Origin: an uncultured Latescibacterota bacterium | GTDB taxonomy: Bacteria > Latescibacterota > UBA2968 > UBA8231 | Direction: 5' to 3' | Assembly (NCBI GenBank): GCA_958295495.1 | Contig: OY282352.1 | Coordinates: 3,970,548 to 4,034,547, forward strand | Length of the DNA stretch: 64,000 bases | Shown here: piece by piece, positions 48,213 through 55,238 of the stretch | Numbering within the stretch: position 1 is the stretch's first letter | Layout: each line of letters begins with the position of its first letter | Notes under the pieces: generated by a model | The model's database searches: none | The model's input: the letters and a program-made list of their open reading frames with translations, nothing else | Told to the model about the DNA's origin: nothing | Made by a program: the position numbers and the translations under genes

Positions 48213-49229
48213 ATGAAATTAGAAGGTCTCCATATGCCGAGGCAGGCCGAAGTCGAAAAAGAAAGCCTCAGCGAGACGTACGGCTTATTTATTGTCCAAC
48301 CACTCGAGCGCGGTTTTGGCGTCTCTATAGGGCACGCACTGCGCCGCGTATTGCTGTCCTTTATCCAAGGGGCCGCGATCAAGCAAGTTAATATCGAGGG
48401 TGTGCAGCACGAGTTTTCCACGGTCGCCGGGGTACGCGAAGATGTGCCGGAGATCGTGCGCAACTTCAAGGAAGTGGCGATCCGCTATCGCGGCGAGGAG
48501 GATCGCGTCTTGCGCGTCGAACGCACGACAGAAGGGGCCTTGGTGGCCAAGGATCTAGCAGTGGACCCCAGCGTCGAGGTGATGAATCCCGACCTACACA
48601 TCGCCACCTTAGATAAAGGGGCTTCCCTGAAAATGGAACTGACGGTCGGCTGCGGCCGCGGCTACCAGTTCGCCGAGGAGAACAAAATCCCCGATCAGCC
48701 CATAGGTTCTGTTCCGCTCGATACGAACTATTCGCCGATCCTCAAGGTCCACTACGAGGTCGAGAACGCACGCGTCGAGCGGCGCACTGACTACGACAAG
48801 CTGATTATGGAAGTCTGGACCGATGGCTCCGTGCATCCCGAAGACGCCATGTCCCAAGCCGCTCGGATCCTGACCGAACATCTGAGCCTTTTTATCAATT
48901 TCAAAGAAGAGCCGGAAAGTGTGGAGGAAAAGGGAGTTGACGAGAAGGCCAAGAAAATCGCCCAACTCTTGCAAATGCCGGTCGAGGAAATTGAGTTGAC
49001 GGTGCGCTCGGCCAACTGCCTCAAAGCCGCAGGAATCACCCATCTCAGGGATTTGGTGTCGCGCACGGAGGCCGAGATGCTCCAGTATCGCAACTTTGGC
49101 CGCAAATCGCTCGACGAGTTGAAGAAAATACTCGAGGAAAACGATCTTAGTTGGGGCATGGACCTGAGTCTGTACGTCGACATTGAGATCGACCAAAAAG
49201 CGGACAACTCGCTGGCGGAAGAATTCTAG
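48213..49229 (+). CDS. rpoA: RNA polymerase alpha subunit
   Basis: 338 aa. The N-terminal domain has QPLERGFGVSIGHALRRVLL, for dimerisation and beta/beta' assembly. After an acidic linker the C-terminal domain (from about residue 255) has VEEIELTVRSANCLKAAGI and the NFGRKSLDELKKIL motif that contacts UP elements and activators. It is the only alpha gene in the window. Confidence 0.97.
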   Translation: MKLEGLHMPRQAEVEKESLSETYGLFIVQPLERGFGVSIGHALRRVLLSFIQGAAIKQVNIEGVQHEFSTVAGVREDVPEIVRNFKEVAIRYRGEEDRVLRVERTTEGALVAKDLAVDPSVEVMNPDLHIATLDKGASLKMELTVGCGRGYQFAEENKIPDQPIGSVPLDTNYSPILKVHYEVENARVERRTDYDKLIMEVWTDGSVHPEDAMSQAARILTEHLSLFINFKEEPESVEEKGVDEKAKKIAQLLQMPVEEIELTVRSANCLKAAGITHLRDLVSRTEAEMLQYRNFGRKSLDELKKILEENDLSWGMDLSLYVDIEIDQKADNSLAEEF

Positions 49230-49231
49230 CC

Positions 49232-49627
49232 ATGAGACACGGGAAAAAAATAGCTAAACTGGGGCGCACGGCTCCGCATCGCAAAGCCATGTTGTCCAAC
49301 ATGATGGCCTCGCTCTTTATCAATGAGCGCGTCACCACTACCCAGACGCAAGCCAAAGAGCTCAAGCGCACGGCCGAGCGGGTGCTGACTTGCGCTAAGA
49401 AAGGCGACTTACACGCCCGGCGCCAAGTGTTGCGCGTCATAGCCGACAAGCAGGTGGTCGCCAAGCTCTTTGACGAACTGGGCCCGCGCTACAAAAATCG
49501 CAACGGAGGCTATACTCGCCTGATCAAGTTGGGGCCGCGCCGCGGCGACGGAGCATTTATGAGCATCGTCGAGCTGGTGGATCGCCCTGGGGAGGCCGAA
49601 GAAGAGGCTCAGGAGGCCGAAGAATAA
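49232..49627 (+). CDS. rplQ: ribosomal protein L17
   Basis: 131 aa. MRHGKKIAKLGRTAPHRKAM, the TQTQAKELKRTAERVLT helix and the RNGGYTRLIKLGPRRGD segment are typical. An acidic tail (EAEEEAQEAEE) follows. It starts 2 bp after rpoA and closes the ribosomal run. Confidence 0.97.
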   Translation: MRHGKKIAKLGRTAPHRKAMLSNMMASLFINERVTTTQTQAKELKRTAERVLTCAKKGDLHARRQVLRVIADKQVVAKLFDELGPRYKNRNGGYTRLIKLGPRRGDGAFMSIVELVDRPGEAEEEAQEAEE

Positions 49628-49649
49628 GGTGAGCGTCCATGGCAGTGGC

Positions 49650-49687
49650 AACGGGGCAAGATGATGACCATCTTGCCCCGTTTGCAT
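49650..49687 (+). terminator. strong intrinsic terminator after rplQ
   Basis: A perfect 14-bp stem AACGGGGCAAGATG/CATCTTGCCCCGTT (49650-49663 with 49669-49682) has a 5-base loop and is followed by TTGCATTTT. It marks the end of the ribosomal operon. Confidence 0.85.
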
Positions 49688-49754
49688 TTTAGCTAAGAAA
49701 AAAACAGAGAAATCTCTCAAGTCATTCAGGCTTGCTATATGACAGGTTGATTCA

Positions 49755-50723
49755 ATGAAGCAGATTGTGCGACAACTGGACATCCTGCGGGATTTGCAAG
49801 CGCGGCATTACGGGGTGAGTGTTTGCGAACTGGCGAAAGAGTACGACGTACATAAGCGCACCATACAGCGCGATCTGACAGACCTGCGAGAGGCCGGATT
49901 TATACTGGAAGAACGGCACACCAATCAGAGCATCTGCTACCAACTACAGAAGGACCCCAAGCTGCCGATGAACTTCTCGAGCATGGAAGTCGCGGCGATG
50001 ATCTTGGCCGCGGGGGCGGGCATGGGGCTGGTCCCATTCGGCGAGCACCTGCGGTCGGCAATTTGCCGGCTGACCGAGGCCATGCCCCCGAAGATGGGGC
50101 AATTCCTAAAGCGAGCTGCGGAGGCTTATATGCCGCTGGTGCGCGGGCACAAGCCTTATGAAGATGCCCGTGCGCTCCTCGAAAACCTGCATAACGCCAT
50201 ACTGCATCGCCGCGTGTGCTGGGTGAGCTACTGCTCTCCAGGGGCGGAGCGCGCCCGGCAGTACAACATCGAACCGCTGCGCCTCCTGCCGCATCGGGGC
50301 GGTCTGTACGTGATCTCGCGGATGCCCTATCACGACCGGCTTATCATGCAGGCGGTGGACCGCTTTGAGTCGGTGGAAGTGACCGAGGAGGAGTTCGAGC
50401 CGCCGGATCACCTGTCGGTTGACGAGCAAGTAAGCAATGCGTTCGGCGTCTCGTTTGAAGAGCCGATGGATGTGGTGGTTCGGTTCACCAAGGACCAGGC
50501 ACCCTACATACAGGAGCGGATTTGGCACCCCAGCCAAAAGCTGGAAGAGCTGGAGGACGGGCGGGTGGTGCTGCGGCTGCGGGCCGGGGGGTTCTACGAG
50601 ATCAAGAGTTGGGTGTTGAGCTTTGGAGCGGTGGCTGAGGTGCTGGAGCCGGAGGAATTGCGGGCGGCGGTGCGGGAGGAGATGCGGGCGGTGCTGGGGC
50701 TGGATGACGAGGGTGCGACGTGA
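49755..50723 (+). CDS. HTH-WYL domain transcriptional regulator
   Basis: 322 aa. The N-terminal winged helix, VSVCELAKEYDVHKRTIQRDLTDL-like (about residues 18-42), is of the HTH_11/DeoR-like kind. It is followed by a WYL domain (about residues 130-210; RRVCWVSYCSPG... YNIEPLRLLPHRGGLYVI) and a C-terminal WCX extension. WYL regulators sense nucleic-acid-like ligands and often control phage-defence or DNA-damage genes (BrxR, CapW, PafBC). A palindrome overlaps its stop codon and recurs before the lipoprotein-ATPase pair, suggesting that these are its targets. Its ribosome binding site is poor. Confidence 0.9.
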   Translation: MKQIVRQLDILRDLQARHYGVSVCELAKEYDVHKRTIQRDLTDLREAGFILEERHTNQSICYQLQKDPKLPMNFSSMEVAAMILAAGAGMGLVPFGEHLRSAICRLTEAMPPKMGQFLKRAAEAYMPLVRGHKPYEDARALLENLHNAILHRRVCWVSYCSPGAERARQYNIEPLRLLPHRGGLYVISRMPYHDRLIMQAVDRFESVEVTEEEFEPPDHLSVDEQVSNAFGVSFEEPMDVVVRFTKDQAPYIQERIWHPSQKLEELEDGRVVLRLRAGGFYEIKSWVLSFGAVAEVLEPEELRAAVREEMRAVLGLDDEGAT

Positions 50724-50732
50724 TCTGTTGCA
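50714..50732. promoter_or_regulatory. palindrome TGCGAC-N7-GTTGCA, candidate WYL operator (copy 1)
   Basis: TGCGACGTGATCTGTTGCA overlaps the stop of the WYL regulator gene and differs by one base from 51709-51727. Identical spacers as well as arms indicate recent duplication or a strict binding site. Confidence 0.5.
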
Positions 50733-50824
50733 GATCATCGAATACGCGCAAACCGACCTGCGGCCAGCAGCACCAAGTTACGAGAGACAGAGCCGATCCA
50801 AGCGTCGCTGATTCTCCTATGCTT

Positions 50825-51544
50825 CTACAGCGTTTCCCTCCACGTTGCAAGGGGAGTAGCGAGCGCATCAATAATACATTCTTCAAGTTCTCCCCGCTCC
50901 TCCAAAGCAATCACTGTATCGCTATCCCATTCCCGAGAGACAAAGAATCCCGGGACGACGTTGAGGGTCTTCATCTCTGTCTTTTTGAACTGGTTTCTGA
51001 TTTCGCCCAAATCCTCCGCCATGATTAGGCCCTCGCGCTCCCATTGAGCGGCCAGAGATAACAGGCTGCCCCGGCTCATCTTTCCATACGGTTCCCCATC
51101 TGAGAAGCGATCCAAATATTCACGAGTTTCCAAGCCTGTTTTGGCCCAGATCAAGTGCGTTTGTGCAAAGGAGAAATGAAGATTGGGTTCGACCTTCCAC
51201 TCTTCCAAGGAGAGAAAAGCTTCCTTGGCGACAGCGTCGGCGACAGCGCGGTAAAAACGGCGGGCTTGCGTGACGGTGTCTGCCGGATACAACTCTACTT
51301 GGAGTTTCCAAGGGTTCGACTCGGAAATCGAAGGGTGGCCAATGAAGACTCTTTCAGCAATCTTGGCCGGCCGGAATAAGAAGCTCCGCTTCTTCGAGCC
51401 TGTCTCAACCCACTTCCTCGAGCCTCTCCGCTTCCTCGAGCCTGTCTCAACCTGCTTTTCCAAGCCTGTCTCACGCACCAAAGTAGCCAATAGAGATTCT
51501 AATACTTCAGAGCTCCCACCGCAGAGATTGAAGGTGCAGTTCAT
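50825..51544 (-). CDS. unrecognised 239-aa protein with a repeat-rich N-terminus
   Basis: I do not recognise this protein. The start ATG is well supported by AAGGAGG 8 bases upstream on the minus strand. Residues 26-52 are repetitive (ETGLEK, VETGSRKRRGS, VETGSKKR) and basic; the DNA there is a short tandem repeat. The rest looks globular, with a KLQVELYPADTVTQARRF segment, WKVEPNLHFSFAQTHLIW, and a C-terminal LALEERGELEE-like helix. No signal peptide or membrane helix is seen. It is convergent with the WYL regulator, and the two palindromes flank it. Confidence 0.7.
   Translation of the reverse strand: MNCTFNLCGGSSEVLESLLATLVRETGLEKQVETGSRKRRGSRKWVETGSKKRSFLFRPAKIAERVFIGHPSISESNPWKLQVELYPADTVTQARRFYRAVADAVAKEAFLSLEEWKVEPNLHFSFAQTHLIWAKTGLETREYLDRFSDGEPYGKMSRGSLLSLAAQWEREGLIMAEDLGEIRNQFKKTEMKTLNVVPGFFVSREWDSDTVIALEERGELEECIIDALATPLATWRETL
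51392..51475. repeat. in-frame minisatellite inside the 239-aa gene
   Basis: Four imperfect copies of a unit containing GAGCCTGTCTCAACC begin at about 51396, 51420, 51438 and 51462. The spacings of 24, 18 and 24 bp keep the reading frame. They encode the E-T-G-S/L-x-K repeats on the minus strand. Confidence 0.7.
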
Positions 51545-51708
51545 TTATTTGTGCCTCCTTGTATTTGATTGTATTTGATTCCACTTTGCGGACTACGATA
51601 TTGCCAGCCCATTCCGGCAAACCGGCGAACGCTTCTCCGAATATAGACATAGGTCACTCTCACAGGAAGGCTTGAGGCTAGAACCGCCTCGTAAAAAAAA
51701 TTTCTGCC

Positions 51709-51727
51709 TGCGACGTGATCTGTCGCA
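51709..51727. promoter_or_regulatory. palindrome TGCGAC-N7-GTCGCA, candidate WYL operator (copy 2)
   Basis: Perfect 6-bp arms TGCGAC and GTCGCA surround GTGATCT. It lies 46 bp before the lipoprotein start, and another copy with one change is at 50714-50732. The position suits a repressor or activator site for the lipoprotein-ATPase pair. Confidence 0.5.
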
Positions 51728-51773
51728 CCTCCTAGGTAAGTTCTTTCTACCATAACCAAGAAGGAGGTGTCCA

Positions 51774-52238
51774 ATGCGTACTCGCTTTTCTTTTTTCGTA
51801 GCTGTGTTGGCCTTCGGCCTTGTCGCCTGCGAAGGTCCGGCGGGATCAATGGGGCCAGTCGGGCCGCAGGGACCGCAAGGCGAAACCGGGCCGCCCAGAG
51901 AAGGGGTCATCATCGAGCGGCAACTGTCCCGCTCACTCTATGACGCGGACGGCTACATCTTCATAGAGGATGACCGGATAACCCCAACAACCTTCCAAGC
52001 CCTTTATCTCAAGACAGCATTCCCCAACCTTGGCTCTGACGCAGTAGCATACATACCGCTTGACTATCTCATAGTATCTGCGGTATCGCTCGTACCCGAA
52101 GAGAACGAGTCGGAGACGCCGACCCTCGCCATCGTCGAGGGCATGCTCTTGATCGCAGATCCTAACAGGGACCTCCTAACTGTCGCGCTAGGACTTGATG
52201 AAGTGGATGTCGATCTGGCGATTTTGGTGTCGCAGTAA
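51774..52238 (+). CDS. small lipoprotein with collagen-like Gly-X-Y repeats
   Basis: 154 aa. A signal peptide, MRTRFSFFVAVLAFGLVAC, ends in a lipobox (LVAC), so the mature protein is probably lipid-anchored at Cys19. Next is a short collagen-like run (GPAGSMGPVGPQGPQGETG), then about 110 residues that I do not recognise. The binding site AGGAGGTG is strong. The gene lies 27 bp ahead of a cytoplasmic AAA ATPase, an odd pair for an operon. Confidence 0.75.
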   Translation: MRTRFSFFVAVLAFGLVACEGPAGSMGPVGPQGPQGETGPPREGVIIERQLSRSLYDADGYIFIEDDRITPTTFQALYLKTAFPNLGSDAVAYIPLDYLIVSAVSLVPEENESETPTLAIVEGMLLIADPNRDLLTVALGLDEVDVDLAILVSQ

Positions 52239-52265
52239 GTACCGTGTCATTTCGAGGAGGAAACC

Positions 52266-54341
52266 ATGCTCAACGCTTACGAACGACAGCTTCTTTTTTT
52301 TTACCTCTCCAACGCCGCCTCGCGCCTGCATCACGCCTGCCGGGAAGCGAGGGAACTAGCTGAGTGGGTCGCCGAGAACCGCGACCTGCTGGTGCTCGAG
52401 GACGAGAGCGAAGAGCCGGACGAGCGCTCGCTGATCATAGGTTGCGAAAAGAAGATGTCCGCACGGCAATGGCGGTGCCTGCGGGCGACCATCGAGAGCG
52501 GGTACTCGGCCGCGTTGGCCTGCGAAGGGGCGCGGGAAGACCGCACGGCGCGGCGGCTCCGGCATCTCGGACGGGAGATGGACCTCGCGCCGGAGGACCT
52601 CGCGATCCTAGAGATTTCGCTGCGCTACCACACGCAGCCGGTTGTCGAGTCACTGCTCGACGCGGTTTTTCGCTATTACTCGCGGAGAACTCTCAACGTC
52701 ACGAACCCCATCTTGCCCTGTATCCTCGGCGTACCGGCTGGCGCATTCTGCGCCCGCTTCGCGGCCGATGCACCGCTCGTGAAGTCGGGACTTGTGTCCG
52801 TCGATAACGACGGCGACCTCGAGATCGTCAAGCGACTGCTCCGGCTGGTCGCCATCCCGGACGACGGCGACCTCGACGTATGTAGCCTGTTGCTCAACGC
52901 GGCCACCCCGGGCGAGTTGGAGTGGTCGGACTTTGACCATCTGGCCGAGGCTCGCGACCACATCGAAAGGTTGGTCGAAGGTGCGCTGCGCACCGGCGCA
53001 CTTGGCGTGAATATCCTAGTGTACGGCCCGCCGGGAACTGGCAAGACCGAGTTTTGCAAGACGCTGGCCGCCCGGCTCGGGGAAAACCTCTACACTGTCG
53101 GCGAAGAGGACGACCGCGGCGACGATCCCAACCGGCGCGAGCGGCTTCAGGAACTCCGGCTCGCCCAGCGTCTGCTGGCATCGGGCCGCGGGTCAATCCT
53201 GCTCTTCGACGAGATGGAGGACTTGCTCTCGGCCCCGGGCGCGGGCTGGATGCCGTTTTCTCGGTATGGCTTTTCCCCTCTGCGGGCCGGCGGCTCCAAG
53301 GTGTTCCTAAATCGGCTGCTCGAATGCACGCCGGTGCCTACGCTGTGGACCTCAAACTCCGCCCGGGCGACCTGTCACGCCGTTCTGAGCCGCATGACCT
53401 TCGCCTTAGAGTTGCGCCAGCCGCCGCCCCAAGTCCGGGCGCACATCTGGAAACGAGAGCTGGCACGCCACGACATCAAAGCGACAGAGCAAGATGCACA
53501 CTCCCTTGCCAAGGAGTTCGACGTGACGCCGGGGGTAGCATCTGGGGCCATCGCCGCTGCTCGCCTCTGCGGCGGCGACCTCGCCGCAGTGCGCCGCGGC
53601 GTGCGCAGCCTGTCCCAAGTGATTGCGGGTGAGAAGCCCCCCGCAAATCAGGGGCCTCCCGAGAGATTCGATCCCGCCCTAATCCGGGCCGACATCAACC
53701 CGGTCGAATTCGCGGAATGCTTCGCAAAAAATGGCGGCAGGCATTTTTCCCTCTGTCTGCAAGGTCCGCCCGGCACCGGCAAGAGCGCCTTCGTCCGCTA
53801 CCTAGCCGACCGCCTCGGCCTTCAGGTTACTCAAAAGCGAGCCTCCGACCTGCTGTCGATGTGGGTCGGCGGAACCGAACAGCAGATCGCCGCTGCCTTC
53901 GCCGAGGCTCGCGCCGAAGGCTCCATCCTCGTCTTTGACGAGGCCGACTCTCTGCTCGCCGATCGCCGAGGTGCCGTGACCTCTTGGGAGGTAAGCCAAG
54001 TCAACGAAATGCTGACCTGGATGGAGAGCCACCCCCTGCCCTTCGCATGTACGACCAACTTTGGCGAAAATCTCGACCCGGCCACTTTGCGCCGCTTCAC
54101 CTTCAAGATCGCGCTCGACTACCTCACCCCCGACCAGTCGCAAGCGGCGTTTGGCACCTATTTCGCGCTCGACGCTCCATCCGAAGTCGGCGACCTCACC
54201 GCCCTGACCCCCGGCGATTTCGCCGTAGTTCGCCGAAAAGCCGAAATCCTCGGCCACCTGCAAGACCCGCAGGCTCTCGCCGAGTTGCTGAGTGCCGAGT
54301 GCGAAGCCAAGCCGGACCACGCGCACAAGATGGGCTTTTGA
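52266..54341 (+). CDS. double AAA+ ATPase (CDC48-like)
   Basis: 691 aa with two AAA+ modules and an N-terminal helical region of about 230 residues. Walker A motifs are GPPGTGKT (254-261) and GPPGTGKS (500-507). Walker B motifs are LLFDEMEDL (D315-E316) and LVFDEADSLL (D558-E559). A WVGGTEQQIAAAF segment near residue 537 corresponds to the pore/second region of homology. Such proteins unfold or remodel proteins; the target is unknown. GAGGAGG precedes the start. A piece of its 3' end is duplicated downstream (55106-55215). Its WYL neighbour and palindromes suggest inducible expression. Confidence 0.85.
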   Translation: MLNAYERQLLFFYLSNAASRLHHACREARELAEWVAENRDLLVLEDESEEPDERSLIIGCEKKMSARQWRCLRATIESGYSAALACEGAREDRTARRLRHLGREMDLAPEDLAILEISLRYHTQPVVESLLDAVFRYYSRRTLNVTNPILPCILGVPAGAFCARFAADAPLVKSGLVSVDNDGDLEIVKRLLRLVAIPDDGDLDVCSLLLNAATPGELEWSDFDHLAEARDHIERLVEGALRTGALGVNILVYGPPGTGKTEFCKTLAARLGENLYTVGEEDDRGDDPNRRERLQELRLAQRLLASGRGSILLFDEMEDLLSAPGAGWMPFSRYGFSPLRAGGSKVFLNRLLECTPVPTLWTSNSARATCHAVLSRMTFALELRQPPPQVRAHIWKRELARHDIKATEQDAHSLAKEFDVTPGVASGAIAAARLCGGDLAAVRRGVRSLSQVIAGEKPPANQGPPERFDPALIRADINPVEFAECFAKNGGRHFSLCLQGPPGTGKSAFVRYLADRLGLQVTQKRASDLLSMWVGGTEQQIAAAFAEARAEGSILVFDEADSLLADRRGAVTSWEVSQVNEMLTWMESHPLPFACTTNFGENLDPATLRRFTFKIALDYLTPDQSQAAFGTYFALDAPSEVGDLTALTPGDFAVVRRKAEILGHLQDPQALAELLSAECEAKPDHAHKMGF
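54136..54244. repeat. direct repeat, copy inside the AAA ATPase gene
   Basis: This 109-bp stretch (beginning AGTCGCAAGCGGCG) is found again at 55106-55215 with few substitutions and one extra base. The toxin-antitoxin pair lies between the two copies. Confidence 0.85.
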
Positions 54342-54419
54342 GCATGGGTTCTCGTTCTTGACAAGTGTCAATTGACACGTTTTGAGCGATTGCCACTAAA
54401 TGACCGGAGAGAATGGGGC

Positions 54420-54746
54420 TTATGCCCGCAGTAAGCGCCGCTGTAGCAACGTCTGCATGTCGCGCCGCCCATCGGCGATCACGAGTACATAGACGTCATT
54501 TTCCATCACCCGATAGATGATGCGGTAGGGCCTGAAGAAGATCTCCCGATATTCCCGAATCCCAATATCCAGCAGTTCCGTCGGATAGCTCCCGCGCTCG
54601 GGATACTCGGATAGGCTGCTGAAAGCCTTTTCAATTTGCTCCAGCACGTACTCCGCCCGGCCCGGCGCATCATGCCGATCGATGTAATCGCAGATTTCCT
54701 CTAAGTCGTGCGTCGCGTCAGCGGTCAATTGAACCAAGAAAGCCAT
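54420..54746 (-). CDS. RelE/ParE family toxin
   Basis: 108-aa small toxin. TADATHDLEEICDYIDRHD at the start, EYPERGSYP in the middle, and REIFFRPYRIIYRV toward the C-terminus follow the ParE/RelE fold. Members block gyrase (ParE) or cut mRNA (RelE); this one looks ParE-like. Its start shares one base with the antitoxin stop. Both genes lie between direct repeats. Confidence 0.88.
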   Translation of the reverse strand: MAFLVQLTADATHDLEEICDYIDRHDAPGRAEYVLEQIEKAFSSLSEYPERGSYPTELLDIGIREYREIFFRPYRIIYRVMENDVYVLVIADGRRDMQTLLQRRLLRA

Positions 54747-55021
54747 CAGCGAGCCTGTCGCCGCTCCCGAAGCCGGGCGACGACATCGGCAGCCGGTTGC
54801 ACCTGACCTGCTTCGATCTGGCGGCTACCCAGCGCGAGGATCTTGAGCAACGCAACCGTTTCCTGCATCTGCTCGTAACTGTCGATATCCTGCATGACCG
54901 CCTTGGCTTCGCCATTCTGGGTGATGATCAAGGGTTCTGGTTGGTCCCCAAGTGTGCGCACGATCTCAGCGGCGTGGGCCTTGAGGTAACTGATCGGCTT
55001 GATCTGGCTGGACAGTTTCAT
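54746..55021 (-). CDS. Phd/YefM family antitoxin
   Basis: 91 aa from the ATG at 55021, behind AAAGGAGGT. The frame is open further upstream, but the KLSSQIKPISYLKAHAAEIV start is typical. LIITQNGEAKAVMQDIDSYE is the Phd core; the C-terminal part (RQIEAGQVQPAADV) binds the toxin. Phd antitoxins usually repress their own operon. Confidence 0.88.
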   Translation of the reverse strand: MKLSSQIKPISYLKAHAAEIVRTLGDQPEPLIITQNGEAKAVMQDIDSYEQMQETVALLKILALGSRQIEAGQVQPAADVVARLRERRQAR

Positions 55022-55105
55022 GGGCACCTCCTTTTCGGACCAAATATAGACCACAAACAGGTCAAGAGCAATATCTGGCTCGCGCTTGATTATCCTACGC
55101 CTCCA

Positions 55106-55215
55106 AGTCGCAAGCGGCGTTTGGCACCTATTTCGCGCTCGACGCTCCATCCAAAGTCGGAGACCTCACCACCCTGACCCCTAGGCGATTTCGCCGTAGT
55201 TCGCCGAAAAGCCGA
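55106..55215. repeat. direct repeat, orphan copy of the AAA ATPase 3' end
   Basis: It matches 54136-54244 with a handful of substitutions and one inserted base (CCCTAGGCG against CCCCCGGCG), so it no longer reads through. It stands upstream of the antitoxin and downstream of the next minus-strand gene, marking the far edge of the toxin-antitoxin cassette. The gene-free bases 55022-55238 hold only this and the antitoxin leader. Confidence 0.85.
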
Positions 55216-55238
55216 GGTAAAGATAGAATCCCCGTCGC

